Source: Adineta ricciae
Taxonomy: Eukaryota > Rotifera > Eurotatoria > Adinetida > Adinetidae
Reading direction: 5' to 3'
NCBI GenBank assembly: GCA_905250025.1
Contig: CAJNOJ010000171.1
Coordinates: forward strand, 62,001-126,000
Length of the DNA: 64,000 bases
The notes under the pieces were generated by a model. That model ran no database searches. It saw nothing but the letters and a program-made list of their open reading frames with translations, and had not been told where the DNA came from. Below, one piece after another: positions 22,797 to 35,249 of the stretch. The position numbers and the translations under genes were made by a program. Each line of letters opens with the position of its first letter. Positions within the stretch are counted from its first letter, which is position 1.

Positions 22797-25262
22797 ATGG
22801 AACAAAATCATGATGATTTTCGAAATGAAGTACGACAACTTCAGCGTTTCAATGATTATTATATAATATTCATCGATGAACATTTACGATTCAGAAATGA
22901 TTCTCAGTTATTTCTTGATTGTCTTCAAAGATCCACCAATGAAAATATCTTTTGTTTTGATGATATTCACTCAATGACACATTGGATTGATCAAATGAAT
23001 ATAATGACCAAAATCTTCTTGATTATATCTGATTCATTAGAAGAAAAACATCAAAATGAAATTGCGAAGATGAACAATATCGAATATATTTATATTATTC
23101 ATTCTGATCATGTTGAATACAGGAAATGTTTTTCTAATATTCGAAGAATCTTTAATGAGAAAACCGATCTACTTACTCAAATGTCCCATGATGTTAAACA
23201 ATTGACCACACAATGGACATTTGATAAGCAAAATTCATTTTTAAAAGCATCAGCATATGATATTCGATGGTATCAATTATTTATCAAAGTTCTTTTGTAT
23301 TTACCTTGTTCTGAAAATGATTGGAATGAAATGTTCAATGAATGTCAATTGTATTACAAAGACAATGTCGTCACTTTACAAAAGATTGATGTTTTTCGAC
23401 GAGAATATACCCGTGAACAAGTTATTGATTATTATACACAAGACAATTTCATCTATCGAATCCTAAATTCCGCTTTACGAACGCATCATATGAATACTAT
23501 TTACAAATTTTATCCTCTTATTCAAGATTTATCGAAACAATTGGATCAACATTATCGAACTTATGTATTGAACTTAAAACGTCGCAAAACAACGCCATCT
23601 ATTCGAATTGTATATCGAGGTCAATATCTCACTCCTACAGAATTGGAACAATTAAGAAATGTTTGTCGATCTCGACAAGGGAGTGTTTTACTTAGTATGT
23701 TTGGTTCCACTACTCTTGATCCCCGAATTGCGATGAGTTTCATTCAGAGTGATCACCCAGAAAATATTTCATGCTTTTTTCAAATTATTATTCCAGATTA
23801 TTATTATCGTAATCAAGGTTCGGCATTCTCATATCATTCGCAAATGTTTCTCAATATTTCGAACTTTTCTTCGATGCCTCATGAACAAGAAGTTCTCTTT
23901 TCGGTAATGAGTCGCTTTCGAGTGAAATACGTTGGTCGTCCGACGAAAAATCGTTCATGGATTCCTATTACTTTAGAATTCTATCAGGATTATCTCGGCT
24001 TCGATTCTCGTTGGCATCAAATTAAAGATATGGTTTGTCATGAAAGTGATGAAATGAAAAAAGAATTATTCGAACTTGTAGAAAAATATGCTAACAAACC
24101 AACCAATTGGGATGTCTGGTGGAAACGATTAACAGGTGAACTTGGAGCACGGAGACAAGATGGTGAACCTTTTGTGGTGACTCTTTATGAATGCTTTGGT
24201 GATCCAGAGTCATTGATGAAAGCAATTGAATTACGCAAAAGACATTTGGAGAATCATTCAAAATGGAAAGATTTTTCTGATCCTATTTTTCTTATAGACG
24301 AAATGAAATATGGGAAACCAACACGAATTATTACTCTATACGAATTATTTCTTCGAAAGATGAATTTCTCGGAATTGGATACAGATGATGTCATTCAATC
24401 ATTGAAACATGCTGGAGATGCTTACGCAGAATGTGGATGTTTTCATCAAAACGCTTTGGAATGTTACGAAAAAGCTTTACAGTTAGTTGAAAATCATTCC
24501 GATCACAAAACGATCTCTGCCTTGCAAAATCGAATCAAGAGACTTTCATCACATCAACAATCTGACTGCTCGAAAACATTGACAAAGGAAAAAGCGAACA
24601 ACTCTTCGTTCGATGAGATACCAGTGAAAACATCGAACTATGAAACTGAACATTTACAATGGTCTACTTTTTGGAAATTCCGTCAAGCCATTCGTCCTAT
24701 ACGCGATACCAATAGATGCTTAAATATTCGTTTACAATATCTTCATATGTTCCTTAAAGAAAAAGAAGAATGGTTGGATAATACCTACTTAAGGATCTTC
24801 TTTAATTTACCCTTTCAAAACAGTCAACGAAGCTTCGAACCAGTTGAATATCTTTATCAATCATTTTATTTCTCCGTATGGACTTATCTCTATAAAAGTA
24901 TGCTGTGTTTTAAGGATCATTCATTCAATCAATATCTATATGAAACATTTATCAATGAATGGGTCACTTTCAACGATCTTAAACAAAAATTAGGAGTTTA
25001 TTGTATTGATCAACGAGGAACTCTTTCGCCTTTATTTGTCATAATTGAACGAATTCTGAAAAAATTAACTTTAATGATTACGATGTGTACTCTTATGGTT
25101 ACTATTCCATCTGGAACTGGTAGACATCAGATAATGATCGATATGGATCAAATTAGATTTCAAACTGATATATGTATTCATCCAACCAAACTAGTTTTCT
25201 TTGATCTAGATAATGAAATCAAAGAAAACACAGTCGAAGTAGAATCTATTCAGAAAAAATGA
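22797..25262 (+). CDS. ART-fold protein with long novel C-terminus (821 aa, single exon)
   Basis: Residues 1-260 form the N-terminal module seen in rotifer ART-TPR proteins (compare the gene at 28648). The ART fold follows: arginine in IVYRGQ (R274), the serine strand GSTT (S304) and the E-x-E acid pair in PHEQEVLF (E363, E365). All three R-S-E hallmarks remain, so mono-ADP-ribosyl transfer from NAD is possible. After residue 400 the protein departs from its relatives. It has a Trp-rich segment (NWDVWWKRL), a single TPR-like helix pair (HAGDAYAECGCFHQNALECYEKALQL, in two parts, about 545-570), a polar linker and a C-terminal 190 residues that I cannot assign. No signal peptide; presumably cytosolic. 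Only one TPR is visible, against six in the gene at 28648. Confidence 0.8.
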   Translation: MEQNHDDFRNEVRQLQRFNDYYIIFIDEHLRFRNDSQLFLDCLQRSTNENIFCFDDIHSMTHWIDQMNIMTKIFLIISDSLEEKHQNEIAKMNNIEYIYIIHSDHVEYRKCFSNIRRIFNEKTDLLTQMSHDVKQLTTQWTFDKQNSFLKASAYDIRWYQLFIKVLLYLPCSENDWNEMFNECQLYYKDNVVTLQKIDVFRREYTREQVIDYYTQDNFIYRILNSALRTHHMNTIYKFYPLIQDLSKQLDQHYRTYVLNLKRRKTTPSIRIVYRGQYLTPTELEQLRNVCRSRQGSVLLSMFGSTTLDPRIAMSFIQSDHPENISCFFQIIIPDYYYRNQGSAFSYHSQMFLNISNFSSMPHEQEVLFSVMSRFRVKYVGRPTKNRSWIPITLEFYQDYLGFDSRWHQIKDMVCHESDEMKKELFELVEKYANKPTNWDVWWKRLTGELGARRQDGEPFVVTLYECFGDPESLMKAIELRKRHLENHSKWKDFSDPIFLIDEMKYGKPTRIITLYELFLRKMNFSELDTDDVIQSLKHAGDAYAECGCFHQNALECYEKALQLVENHSDHKTISALQNRIKRLSSHQQSDCSKTLTKEKANNSSFDEIPVKTSNYETEHLQWSTFWKFRQAIRPIRDTNRCLNIRLQYLHMFLKEKEEWLDNTYLRIFFNLPFQNSQRSFEPVEYLYQSFYFSVWTYLYKSMLCFKDHSFNQYLYETFINEWVTFNDLKQKLGVYCIDQRGTLSPLFVIIERILKKLTLMITMCTLMVTIPSGTGRHQIMIDMDQIRFQTDICIHPTKLVFFDLDNEIKENTVEVESIQKK

Positions 25263-26577
25263 ACAATAAACTAACTTTGAGGACGTGGATGATAATGATG
25301 ACGGAGAGCATTGATATGATCAACTTGTGCGGGTTGATGTTTTCATTAAAATAAAATATTGTAAGTAATGATTTGAAGTGAATGATTTTCGAGGATAAAA
25401 AACAGTTGAATCTTTTGTTGTCCAATGATGTTTAACTTTATCATAATACCCCCACAGGCAGACGTTCAGATTTACGTATAAGCTGAATAATCAGATATAA
25501 GTGACTGACAAACTGATTAACATCGTTGGAAATGAAATCTGAAACAAAAGTTGTATGATCCTTCATAAGAATAGCTCATTTCAAGTATTTAAACTAAGTA
25601 AAAATATGAGGATGATGACGATACGATTGACATTACCAGTCAAACAACAATAAGTGAGTCATTCTTCGTATAAACAAACTATCGATGGACTACACAGTTT
25701 ATTCTTTTCTTTATTTTTATAACCGTTTTATTCCTTCTTCTTCTCCTTATTGTTATGTGCTTTGTATGTTATCAAAAGAAACAGTTATTTCTCTTGTTTA
25801 CGGGTTTATTTTAATTCAAGTGTGATTGATTATAATCGTACGAGAATAAGTAAATCGAAATTATCTGATCCTGTGTTTGTGTTATTGGTTTTACTAATCG
25901 ATGATTGACTCTCGAGGGTGAATATTGATACTAATTCTCACCCTGATCCTCAAGAAGGCAGAATATATACTCAAAAACTGATTATATTTATAGAAAAATT
26001 CATTTGGATGAAGATACAAGATTTGCAATTTTACCTGATTAAAATTGAAAGTTCTGTTGATCAAATTTCGGTTTTCGCGAAAATTCTCTCGAGTGTATTG
26101 ATAGCTGTCGGCACTAAATCTTCTTGCTATCGATTTAGTAGCAGTAGTTAGGTTATAATTTTTATTTTATGAAAGAATTTTATTACGAATCGTCATGAAA
26201 TTACGTTGAAATTCGAGAAGAGATTGATTGAAGCGGAGTTGATTTGGAGAAATTTCAAAATTATAATCAGTTACCGAATAATACGCAATCGTCTTTGTTG
26301 AATTACAAAGCACCACGTGAATTGAACTACTCTTCGTTGAAACAATTATATATGTATGAGAACAAATTAACAGAAGGATTTTGAACGATTATAAAATCTG
26401 TTTTCTGAGTTAAAGGAGGAATTTGTTTAGAATAAATATTATTTTTTAAAAAACGAAAGTATTTCCATAAGAGATGAAAGAAAGTGCATCTATCAGCTTG
26501 ACATTTTCTCATTGTAAAAGATTAAAAATAGTTGTATAAATATTCAGAGGAAAATCAGATTAGATATCAATACAATA
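25263..26577. other. No gene recognised
   Basis: Spacer containing the 3' region of the ART gene and the upstream region of the LPMO-like gene. Short frames at 25918-26151 and 26327-26512 look like chance. Confidence 0.5.
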
Positions 26578-27606
26578 ATGTTTTTGAAAATTTTATTCGT
26601 GTCTGCACTTCTATGTGCTTTGGTTTATACCGTAAACGGTCAGTTCGTCTATTTTTCTCAAAATTCTTGTTAAATCGTATATTTTTCAACGATTGTAGCT
26701 CATATGGCAGCTTGGTCGAAGGGCATGTACTGTATGAAAGTATAGTAAAGAGAAATTGATTAACGTAGATCATCATATCTCTTATAGGGACGTGGAAATG
26801 AAAATAATATGAACAATAATTTACCCGTCAATCCTTTGGTAGATTTGACAAAGAAGGATTGGTGGTTTCAACATTTTCAAGGGTGTGACAGAGAACCACC
26901 ACCAGATGGAGATTACCTTGAATTACCAGCAGGAGGCTCGTTCACAGTCGAAATTGCTACTAATCGTGCGTTTACAACTTTCGGTCACGATAAAAATTTC
27001 AACGGTTATTTTGGCGGTCCACAAGAACTCGAATATACGCCTTGGGGCTGTGTTTCATATCCGAATTTACACACACCAAATCAAACTGCAGCTCCAGGAA
27101 CAATCTTTGCTATTTCTTATCAAAATAGTATCGATAAAGTGACACCAGAAAACTTGGTCGTCTTTACCGTAAGATACAAAACACCTTGGCAACGACTTAC
27201 TTCTTACGATGTGCCAAAAGATTTACCACCATGTCCTCCAGGTGGTTGTACGTGCGCTTGGGGGTGAGTTCGCTTTATCTTCTCTGTCAGAATGCATTGA
27301 TTTCATTACAGATGGGTTCCTATGGGCTGTGGACAACCGAATATGTACATGCAAGGTCATAAATGTATAGTTACCGGTTCAACTTCGACAAAAAAGCTTG
27401 CTGTTGCTAAACCGCCTGTCTATTGTGAAAATAATCCTTCAAGATGTACAAAGGGAGCGAAACAGATGATTTTTCATTTTCAAAAAGACGGTAATAATGT
27501 GTTCAACGTTCCGAAAATGCCAACCTACAATCAAGTAATGGGCTTTTTCGAAGGCGCACAAAATGATATCTTTGAAGATTCGGATTTAGGATCAGTCATT
27601 GGCTGA
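26578..27606 (+). CDS. Secreted LPMO-like (AA14-type) copper enzyme candidate (290 aa, 4 exons)
   Basis: Exons 26578-26638, 26699-26739, 26788-27263 and 27312-27606 total 873 nt. Exon 1 encodes a signal peptide ending VNA. The 41-bp second exon begins the mature chain with histidine 22 ([11 protein letters not shown]), as in lytic polysaccharide monooxygenases, where a processed N-terminal His binds copper. A second histidine lies in NLHTPNQ (H129), and a tyrosine in NMYMQGHKC (Y205) could complete the site. Strings such as [22 protein letters not shown] and [15 protein letters not shown] match a basidiomycete secreted family that I remember as AA14 or close to it. Cysteines are paired and there are no membrane helices. 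Likely an exported oxidase acting on plant or fungal polysaccharides, for feeding. A fungal origin by horizontal transfer is plausible; the introns were either kept or gained. The family number is from memory. Confidence 0.85.
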
Positions 27607-28647
27607 ATTCTTTGTCTTTTTATGAATTGAGAAAAAAATAAATCATCTTCATGTTCTCACAATAATAATCATTATAACTAACGAATTAGAAAAGAGATTT
27701 GTCTAGACAACAGGTGAAATTGCCATCGATTGTTGTTGCCTTTGAATAGAATGAACGGTATTTCCTTTTGTTTGGATATTCGTATGTTAATTATTATAAA
27801 TTAGTACTTTTCGAGTTCGCACATATAGACAGTTCTTTATACAACTGATTGCTAAAAAGATGCTTCAATTTAATATCTAGTAACATAATTGGAACCAATT
27901 GCTGATCGAAGCAGATAAGAAATATATTAAACATAGATTCCTCCTCAAAGTACGACGAGTAAAGATGAAAATATCGAAAAGTTTCCAAATGCTCGGCAGA
28001 TGATTCGAATAAGTAGAACAATTTGATTCGTCCGGAATATAACCAGATTCAAACTCGCAATGCGACTATTATCAGCAGAATCGGACATAACGGAAAAAAA
28101 AGTTACGGATTAACTTAGTACGGTTATTGAAATCGAGTTCACAAACGCGATGTATTTTGAACATTTCAGCAATCAAAAACAACAGAAAGTGAACATTAGT
28201 ATAAATACATATGGTTTGCGTAGGGAAAGTTCTCATTTACTTTCTTTTTATCTCAATGTATAACTGTTAATTATACAAATGAGTATTAATCAAACTTAAA
28301 ATTTGCTTAATTCAATCATTTCTCAAGATTAACAAAAGCGATACATGTGTTCAGAATATTTCCAAACGTAATTCGTTCTTTCATGACTTACATTTGAGCG
28401 GAAAAAGTACATGTCACTTACAGAGAGCAACGAACTTTGTCTTCGGTCAAACACTTCAGAAGTAAAGTGAAAATACATTAACAATCGTGACAAACGCATT
28501 TGTTTTCATTGCGATTCTTTTCTTTGTAAATAGAAGAGAATGGAAAAATACTATTCGCATTTTATTTCTCTTTGTTGAAAAAATTCATCATAAAAGACAA
28601 TTTCGAAAATCTTCTTTTCATTCATTTTAAGTCAATCTTCATCTCCT
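27607..28647. other. No gene recognised
   Basis: Spacer. A AATAAA signal follows the LPMO-like stop (about 27638). A 75-codon minus-strand frame at 28021-27794 has no family resemblance. Confidence 0.5.
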
Positions 28648-30747
28648 ATGGAACAAAATCTAAATTACGAAACCTATTCTTTAATTTGGCTTGACCAATC
28701 GGTGAATAATTCTTCTGAAAATGTTCAAGCACAAGAACAACTTCGAACATTGATCAATCATTTAGTTACATTTGAAAATGAACGAGAGTTCTTTCAATAT
28801 ATTCGATCGATAGACAAATACGATCGAATTGTTCTCATCGTTAGTGGACATTTCGGCTCTATTGTCGTTCCTAAACTTACCGGATTCAAACAACTCACTT
28901 CGATTTATGTTTATTGTAAAAATAAAAAAGAAAATCAACTGTGGGCAAATCAATTTAATAAGGTATGAAGAGAATTTTCTTAGTCTAACGAATGAATCAA
29001 TGCAAACGATTTGCATTGGTACCTTCGTGACTCATTAGCTTAGAGTTTGTAACGGAACGAATCGCTTTTCGAAACATTTTCTTTGTGAAATTAGGTGAAA
29101 GCTGTTGTGACTCAGTTAGACGAGTTAATTGAACGCATTCGTAATGATAAAACGACTGAAACCGATGAATATTTACCGCTATTTATCCTTCGTGCGAATA
29201 AAGGTGACCAACAACGATCAACGACCGATTTAAATGGGGATTTTCTACATTTTCAAATCTTAATTGATTGTCTATCGAAAATGAAATCGACTGAAGAGGA
29301 TAAAAAAGAATTAATAACAATATGCAAACAACAATATAGAAAAAATCCGAAAGAACTTAAAAAGATCCAACAATTTGAACAGAAATATTCATCTGAACAT
29401 GCTTTATGGTGGTACACAAGAGATTCGTTTCTATACAAAATGTTAAACAAAGCTCTTCGAGTACAAAATATTCATTTACTTTATCTTTGTCGATTTTTAA
29501 TTCGTCATATTTGGAAGCAATTAGTCAAATATCAATGTCAAACATCAATTCGTGTTTATCGTGCACAATTAATGACAAACGATGAAATTGAAATGTTACA
29601 GAATTCTCTGGGTCAACTTATTTCGATAAACTCGTTTTTCTCGACGTCATTCGATTATAATAACGCTCGAGCGTTTTTTTCCAAAACTGATTATTTGAAT
29701 GGATATAAACGAGTTTGCTTCGTCATCGATGCTGATCCAACTATTGAAAATGTTCAACCGTTTTGTGATGTCTCGCGAGTAAGTTATTATCCCGGTGAAC
29801 GAGAAGTTCTCTTTATGATTGGTTCGATCTTTCGATTGGTGAAAATCAACACCGATCAACACGGTACTTTGGTTATCAAAATGAAACTATTCTCAATGAA
29901 TGATCAAAGTCTGAGAGAACTTTACGAACATATGCACAAACGTGGGACAAATGGAGAAACGAATTTATTAGATTTTGCTGATGTTTTAACAGATATGAGT
30001 AAATGGAACGATGCGGAAAGATATTATCAAAGATATTTACAGAAAGTCTCGTCGACGAAGGTCGATATTGATAAATGCTATGCTGGACTTGGAAGTTTAG
30101 CCTATAGAAGGGGAGATTTAGACGCCAGTTTGAAATGGCATTACAAAGCATTGGAAATCAGAAGTCAAACATTAAAAGCGGATAGTCAACTGATTGGAGA
30201 AAGTTATAATAGTATTGGAAATGCGTATGAAAAGAAAAAAGCTTTTCCGAATGCATTAGAATCGTACGAAAAAGCATTGAAAATCTTTCGAAGAACATGT
30301 GGAGATGAACACATTTATGTTGCTACATGTATGAATAACATGGGAAATACTTACATGGGAATGAATATGTATGAAGATGCTCTGCAATTCTATGAAAATG
30401 CTTTGGTTATTCTGCAGAAAAATCTACCGGCTGATCATGTGAATATTGGAAGTTCGTATAAGAACATTGGAAATGTTCTTTCGAGTTTAGGTCATTATGA
30501 ACAAGCTTTGTCTTATTTGAATTATTCTTTGGAAATTTATAAGAAATCTCGTCCTTCGTTACATCCTTCAATTGGTTCGACATTGAGAAATATTGGTTTA
30601 ATTTATCAAAGTATGAAAGATTATCGACAAGCATTGACTTACTTTGAACAATCAGCGTATATTTTTCATCATTCGTATTCGTCAACGCACCCCGAAGTGA
30701 TCGAAATCGATCAAAACATTCGTCATGTTGCTTCAAAATTGAAATAA
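28648..30747 (+). CDS. ADP-ribosyltransferase with tetratricopeptide repeats (655 aa, 2 exons)
   Basis: Exon 1 (28648-28962) ends AATAAG before GTATGA; exon 2 (29095-30747) continues in phase 0. After an N-terminal module of about 250 residues comes a complete R-S-E ART fold: arginine in SIRVYRAQ (R261), the serine strand FFSTSFD (S288) and the acid pair in YPGEREVLF (E340, E342). The C-terminal 260 residues hold about six TPRs with the kinesin-light-chain rhythm (NSIGNAYEKKKAFPNALESY, NMGNTYMGMNMYEDALQFY, NIGNVLSSLGHYEQALSY). TPRs bind partner proteins, so this is likely a cytosolic mono-ADP-ribosyltransferase directed to its targets by the repeats. This ART-TPR layout is strongly expanded in bdelloid rotifers. 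All catalytic residues are present and the frame is intact, so it is probably active. Confidence 0.9.
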
Positions 30748-33575
30748 CTTCTCTCTTTTTACTTTTCATTGTAATCGTAGTTTTCTACAACGATTCTATT
30801 GAAATTATTTCGACAGCTTTTGTAACTGCTCAATTTCCTCAAATTGATTTCAGATTTTAATGTGAAGGAAGCGACAATTTGCAGGATAATTATAATCTTT
30901 TTACTGTTTGTAACTGTCAAATATAATACCTAAAACAACACACTTCACATTTCTTTGCATCGACGCTACCTAATCAATTAAACTTTTTCCAATACATAAT
31001 ATTGCAAACACCCAATTCCCCGATTAGGACGTTCACAACAAAAAACTTATCACTATGAGAGTAGCAATACGAATCGTTAGTTACCTGGATTGAGATTTCT
31101 ACAATCTATAATTCATCAGAACAGTATCTTCTGTTTGATTTTATAAATGATATAGATCTGAGTTCTGTATCTATTTCACCGTTTCAGCAGTTAATGAACA
31201 ACGACAAAGTAGATCGCTGTTTACTTTTTCCAAAGCGATTGAGATAAAGTAACATTGTGGATGTTGTATGTAAAGTAACCTGACAGCGCTGGAAGTAAAA
31301 ACTCGAGGAAACAACAAATGGTTGGATTTGTTCGACAAAATGTCACGTAGTTTTTTGACACAAGAAGAAAAGACACAGTACTTTGAACAGTAGATTAAAT
31401 TGATAAATATTCCCGATAGAAAACAAAACTGCGTCACATTATATTCCTTCCCTTTTTTTTCATAATTTATGCAAAGTTCGAGATAAATATTGTCTCTAAA
31501 CAGGCGTTTATGTGCGTTCAAATATAACTCAAGATTCAATCTGTTTGTCATAACTTCAAAAATAATTCAGAAAAACGAACACTAAGATTTGAACATAATC
31601 TGAGTAATTAAAAGTAGTTTTAATTGAATATTTTTCAATCTTCTCATCGCAGCTTTGATTAAATGTAATCCATATACAAAAATCATATGTATTTACAGAA
31701 GGAATTGCCATGAAGCCAGTTCATCCTTTTCGAAATTTGTCAAAAGTGAAAATTTTGAGATAATCTCGAGTTCTTTTCTTCGGTAACATAAAGATCATCC
31801 AATGCAATTCAGAAACTGAGCGTTTCGAAAATCGAATATAGATGGCGCTGCAAATTTTTTCTTGTGTTAGACAAATTCCAGAACTATACTCTCTTTTCAG
31901 AATCAATCCCAACTGATTTTATTGATTAATTCATCTTTGGTTGATTCTGAGCGTCTGAAAGTCAAAGATCGTATACAAATTTATTTAATCGAAACAATTT
32001 TTGATCAGCTTTTTAAATGTGACATAAGAATTCTCTTTACTTCATTTTGAAGAACATCTAGATACTTGGATTGATTTCTTTTTCGATCAGATGTTCGATG
32101 TAGGTACCAATGATGCATAAAAGAAATAAACTGAGAAATTTATTCAAATCCAATTTATGTTTTCCCACGAAAAAAATCTCTTTTTATCTCATACACGTTT
32201 AACATTCTTAATCAATACAAATTTCGGTATTACATTGAATCTTCCTGAGAACCAATCCAATATAAAAATCAATGACTCATACGCATATTCATCCTTATAA
32301 ATGATAACACGTACAGTGCGAACTGCTCTGCTGCTGATTATGACACACAAGAAAAACCAGCGATTATCAGATGAGATTTCCCTATTGTATCATTACAGAC
32401 ATTTTTTGATTAAAATGAATAGTTGCCACATGAAGATCACATTTTTTCATTCGACTGATTCGTTTGAACATTAAGATTCGCTCTTTAACATGAAAAAATA
32501 TCGAAATATTAATATAAAAAACAATAATTTGTTCCGTAAATAAAATGACAACATGTAATTAACGTTAAAGTGGAAAAAATGTCTAATTTCTCCTGATTCT
32601 AACGTTCTTTTTAACAGAATCATTCGAATACTTGTGTCGACATACGTCAAATTCTGGACCTGTGCTCTCACAGATATAAACGGTTTCATCACGCCATTTT
32701 CTCGAGTTTAATTACAAGTCATACTAAGCAAAACATTCATACAATCGGTTTTTTTCATTGAAAACAAAACGAAAGAGAAAAAAACCGTATCTGACGAAAG
32801 GCGTGATCGGTCGATGATGACAACAAAAATGTCATCGTAAGGTATTTGATATTCGAACCGATAAATAAGCTTTCTAAGGACATATTTTCTTTTCAAATTT
32901 CTTTCGAATGTGGTTTTTTATCTTCATATTCAACGATCTTTATCTGTGCCAAGATTGGGCGTGGAAACTTTTCTATTTACACTTTGTTTTTCTCGACAGA
33001 ATTTGCCGTGACTAACGTTTGTCGTTGTCTCAACTAACTTGACAAGACAGTCACAGCATTTTTCTGATATGTTGATGTTGTCAGAAGTATAACCATTGAC
33101 TTCACCACCCTAACAAACTTGAAAAAGAACGATTTCTTCTCGTTCAGTCATGATATAGAGAAGCGCTTGAGCCAATGGTATCTAAGGACAACTCTTCTCT
33201 CTCTCTCTTTCTTTCTTTCCTCCTCCGCTTGTAATTAAAGCGCAGAAAGAACAACTAACAGTCGGATGAAAGTACGCTATGACATGCGTGAGTCATGCGG
33301 TTCTCCTTGTGAAATCACGCATTCTCCGTACAACCACCATAGTCGAACGACCATTTCTCCCTCTCTCTCTTTTCTTTTTCTTTTTCTCTTCCTCCTCTTC
33401 TTCTTCTTCGATAGACTTGTAGCAGTTGACTCTCTCTTTTTGTACCCGTAACCTCGACATCTTCTCTTATAAAAAGTGTCGAAATCATTTGCAATAAAAG
33501 TCTACCCCTTACGTCTGCTTTTAGATAAATCTCTTCGTCAATCTCAATATCTTCTATCGTTCCATCTGATTTTCG
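30748..33575. other. Long spacer without recognised genes
   Basis: 2.8 kb with no convincing coding frame, RNA gene or transposon. Pyrimidine-rich low-complexity tracts lie at 33198-33227 (CT-rich) and 33358-33410 (TTTTCTC/CTTCTT runs), just upstream of the phosphate carrier. The overlapping frames there are artefacts of that composition. Confidence 0.5.
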
Positions 33576-35249
33576 ATGCCGAACAGCAAGATTCTTGAAA
33601 ATAAAAAGTGGAATCCACGCACTGAGGGTGTTGTTCCTCATGACAACGTTTATTATGGCAAGTGTTTCATCGGTGGTGCTTTAGCTTGTGGTTTAACACA
33701 CGTTGGAATAACACCACTCGACGTCACCAAGTGTAACATGCAGGTTTGAAGGTTTTTCGCGATAAACGTCGTTCTATTTGATTTCTTCAAGGTCAATCCT
33801 ACAAAATACAAACGTTTGATAAGTGGATTACGAATCATCGCGACGGAAGAAAGTGCTCGAGCTGTATGGAAAGGCTGGGCACCGACATTGTTAGGTTATA
33901 TTCCCCAAGGTGCACTGAAATACGGCCTTTATGAAGTATTCAAGGATCTTTATGCAAGCATGGCGGGAAAAGAATATTCACAAAAGTACAAAGGATGGAT
34001 TTGGTGTGCTGGAGCAGCGTCCGCTGAATTCGTTGCCGATATTGCACTTTGTCCAATGGAAATGGTCAAAGTTAAAGTTCAAACAAGTGTTCCCGGAACA
34101 TTTCCCACAAGTCTTGGAGCTGCTGTCATCGAAATGAATACTAATCGACAAGCTACACGATTTCCTTATGGGTCGATCGTTCCTCTCTGGTCACGACAGA
34201 TTCCATACACTGTGGCAAAGTTTTACACGTTCGAAAAGGTAATTGCATTCATTCATTTCTCCCTCGAACTTTCATTTTTGAATTGCAACAAACAAAACTC
34301 TTAGAAAATTCTCCCATTAATTCTCATTGCCCAATTTTGTAATTTTTTTCGTCTTTGTCTGTTATTATTAATTAGTGACGACGTTAAACATCTTCATCAT
34401 ACCTAAACAGTTGGCATTGATCAACAAATGGATGGATAGGAAATCGTCTACATCTTGATATAAGTCGAATGCATACCATTTTGAATTAATTAATAAGTCG
34501 AAAGATGAAATCATAATTAATTTAGATCTTCGACTATTCAACACACACACCTGCCGCTTATTTTCACTTGAATCAATTGAGAAAACGTAGTGTGACACGC
34601 ACACATATGCTTTGAAATTCTTTTCTTAATGATTTATCTAACCATTCCTTTTGGTCAGTCTTTTTTTTCGGAAAAAAAACACATGACTTTCTCTGAGATA
34701 TTTGTAAAAATTTCATATCGAAGCATCGATTAGGTAAGTTTCATTGCTTGTATTTCATTCGATTATTAAGGAAATTAAAAACTTCTTTCTATGAATTACT
34801 TAAATTTCATTTCACTAAAGTTTTTCTCGAAATGAAATCTAAAGAATTGATAGAAACCAACTAAGGTTAAGTATTTCTCATTTTTTCTTTAAACAAACCT
34901 TGAATAATTGTAGGTTGTGCAATATTTTTACACAAATATCTTTACCCAACCGAAAACGAGCTATTCGAAGAGCACACAACTTGGCATTACATTTGCATCC
35001 GGTTATATCGCTGGAATAGTATGTGCCATTGTTTCCCATCCAGCTGATTCACTTGTTTCACTAATGGCTAAACCGGAATACAAAGGCAAATCCATTCTAC
35101 GAATTGCTAAGAGATTCGGTGTTGTTAATCTTTGCACGAAAGGGCTCGGCACTCGAGTTATCATGATCGGAACGTTAACAGGTTTTCAATGGTGGATTTA
35201 CGATACATTCAAGACAGCGTTAGGAATGGGTACAACTGGTGGAAAGTAA
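33576..35249 (+). CDS. SLC25A3: Mitochondrial phosphate carrier (316 aa, 3 exons)
   Basis: Exons 33576-33743, 33792-34238 and 34914-35249, all phase 0, total 951 nt. Strong match to the phosphate carrier: GALACGLTHVGITPLDVTKC, KGWAPTLLGYIPQGALKYG, FYE/LYEVFKDLY, SAEFVADIALCPMEMVKVK, PLWSRQIPYTVAKF, SGYIAGIVCAIVSHPADS and the RVIMIGTLTGFQWWIYD end. It imports phosphate with protons into the matrix for ATP synthesis. The upstream frame is closed by a stop just before the ATG, supporting the start. The N-terminus lacks the long cleaved presequence of vertebrate forms. The last intron (675 bp) is unusually long for this window, while the first is 48 bp. In repeat 3 the signature is HPADSLVSL, as normal for this carrier. 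Confidence 0.93.

Noticed and set aside
33266-33641. Overlapping open frames on both strands before the phosphate carrier
   Set aside because: They consist of pyrimidine-rich low-complexity sequence (KEKEKRERE-type translation) and overlap the true first exon.
34239-34913. Possible extra gene in the 675-bp phosphate-carrier intron
   Set aside because: The 78-codon minus-strand frame there has no family features and the flanking exons join in phase without it.
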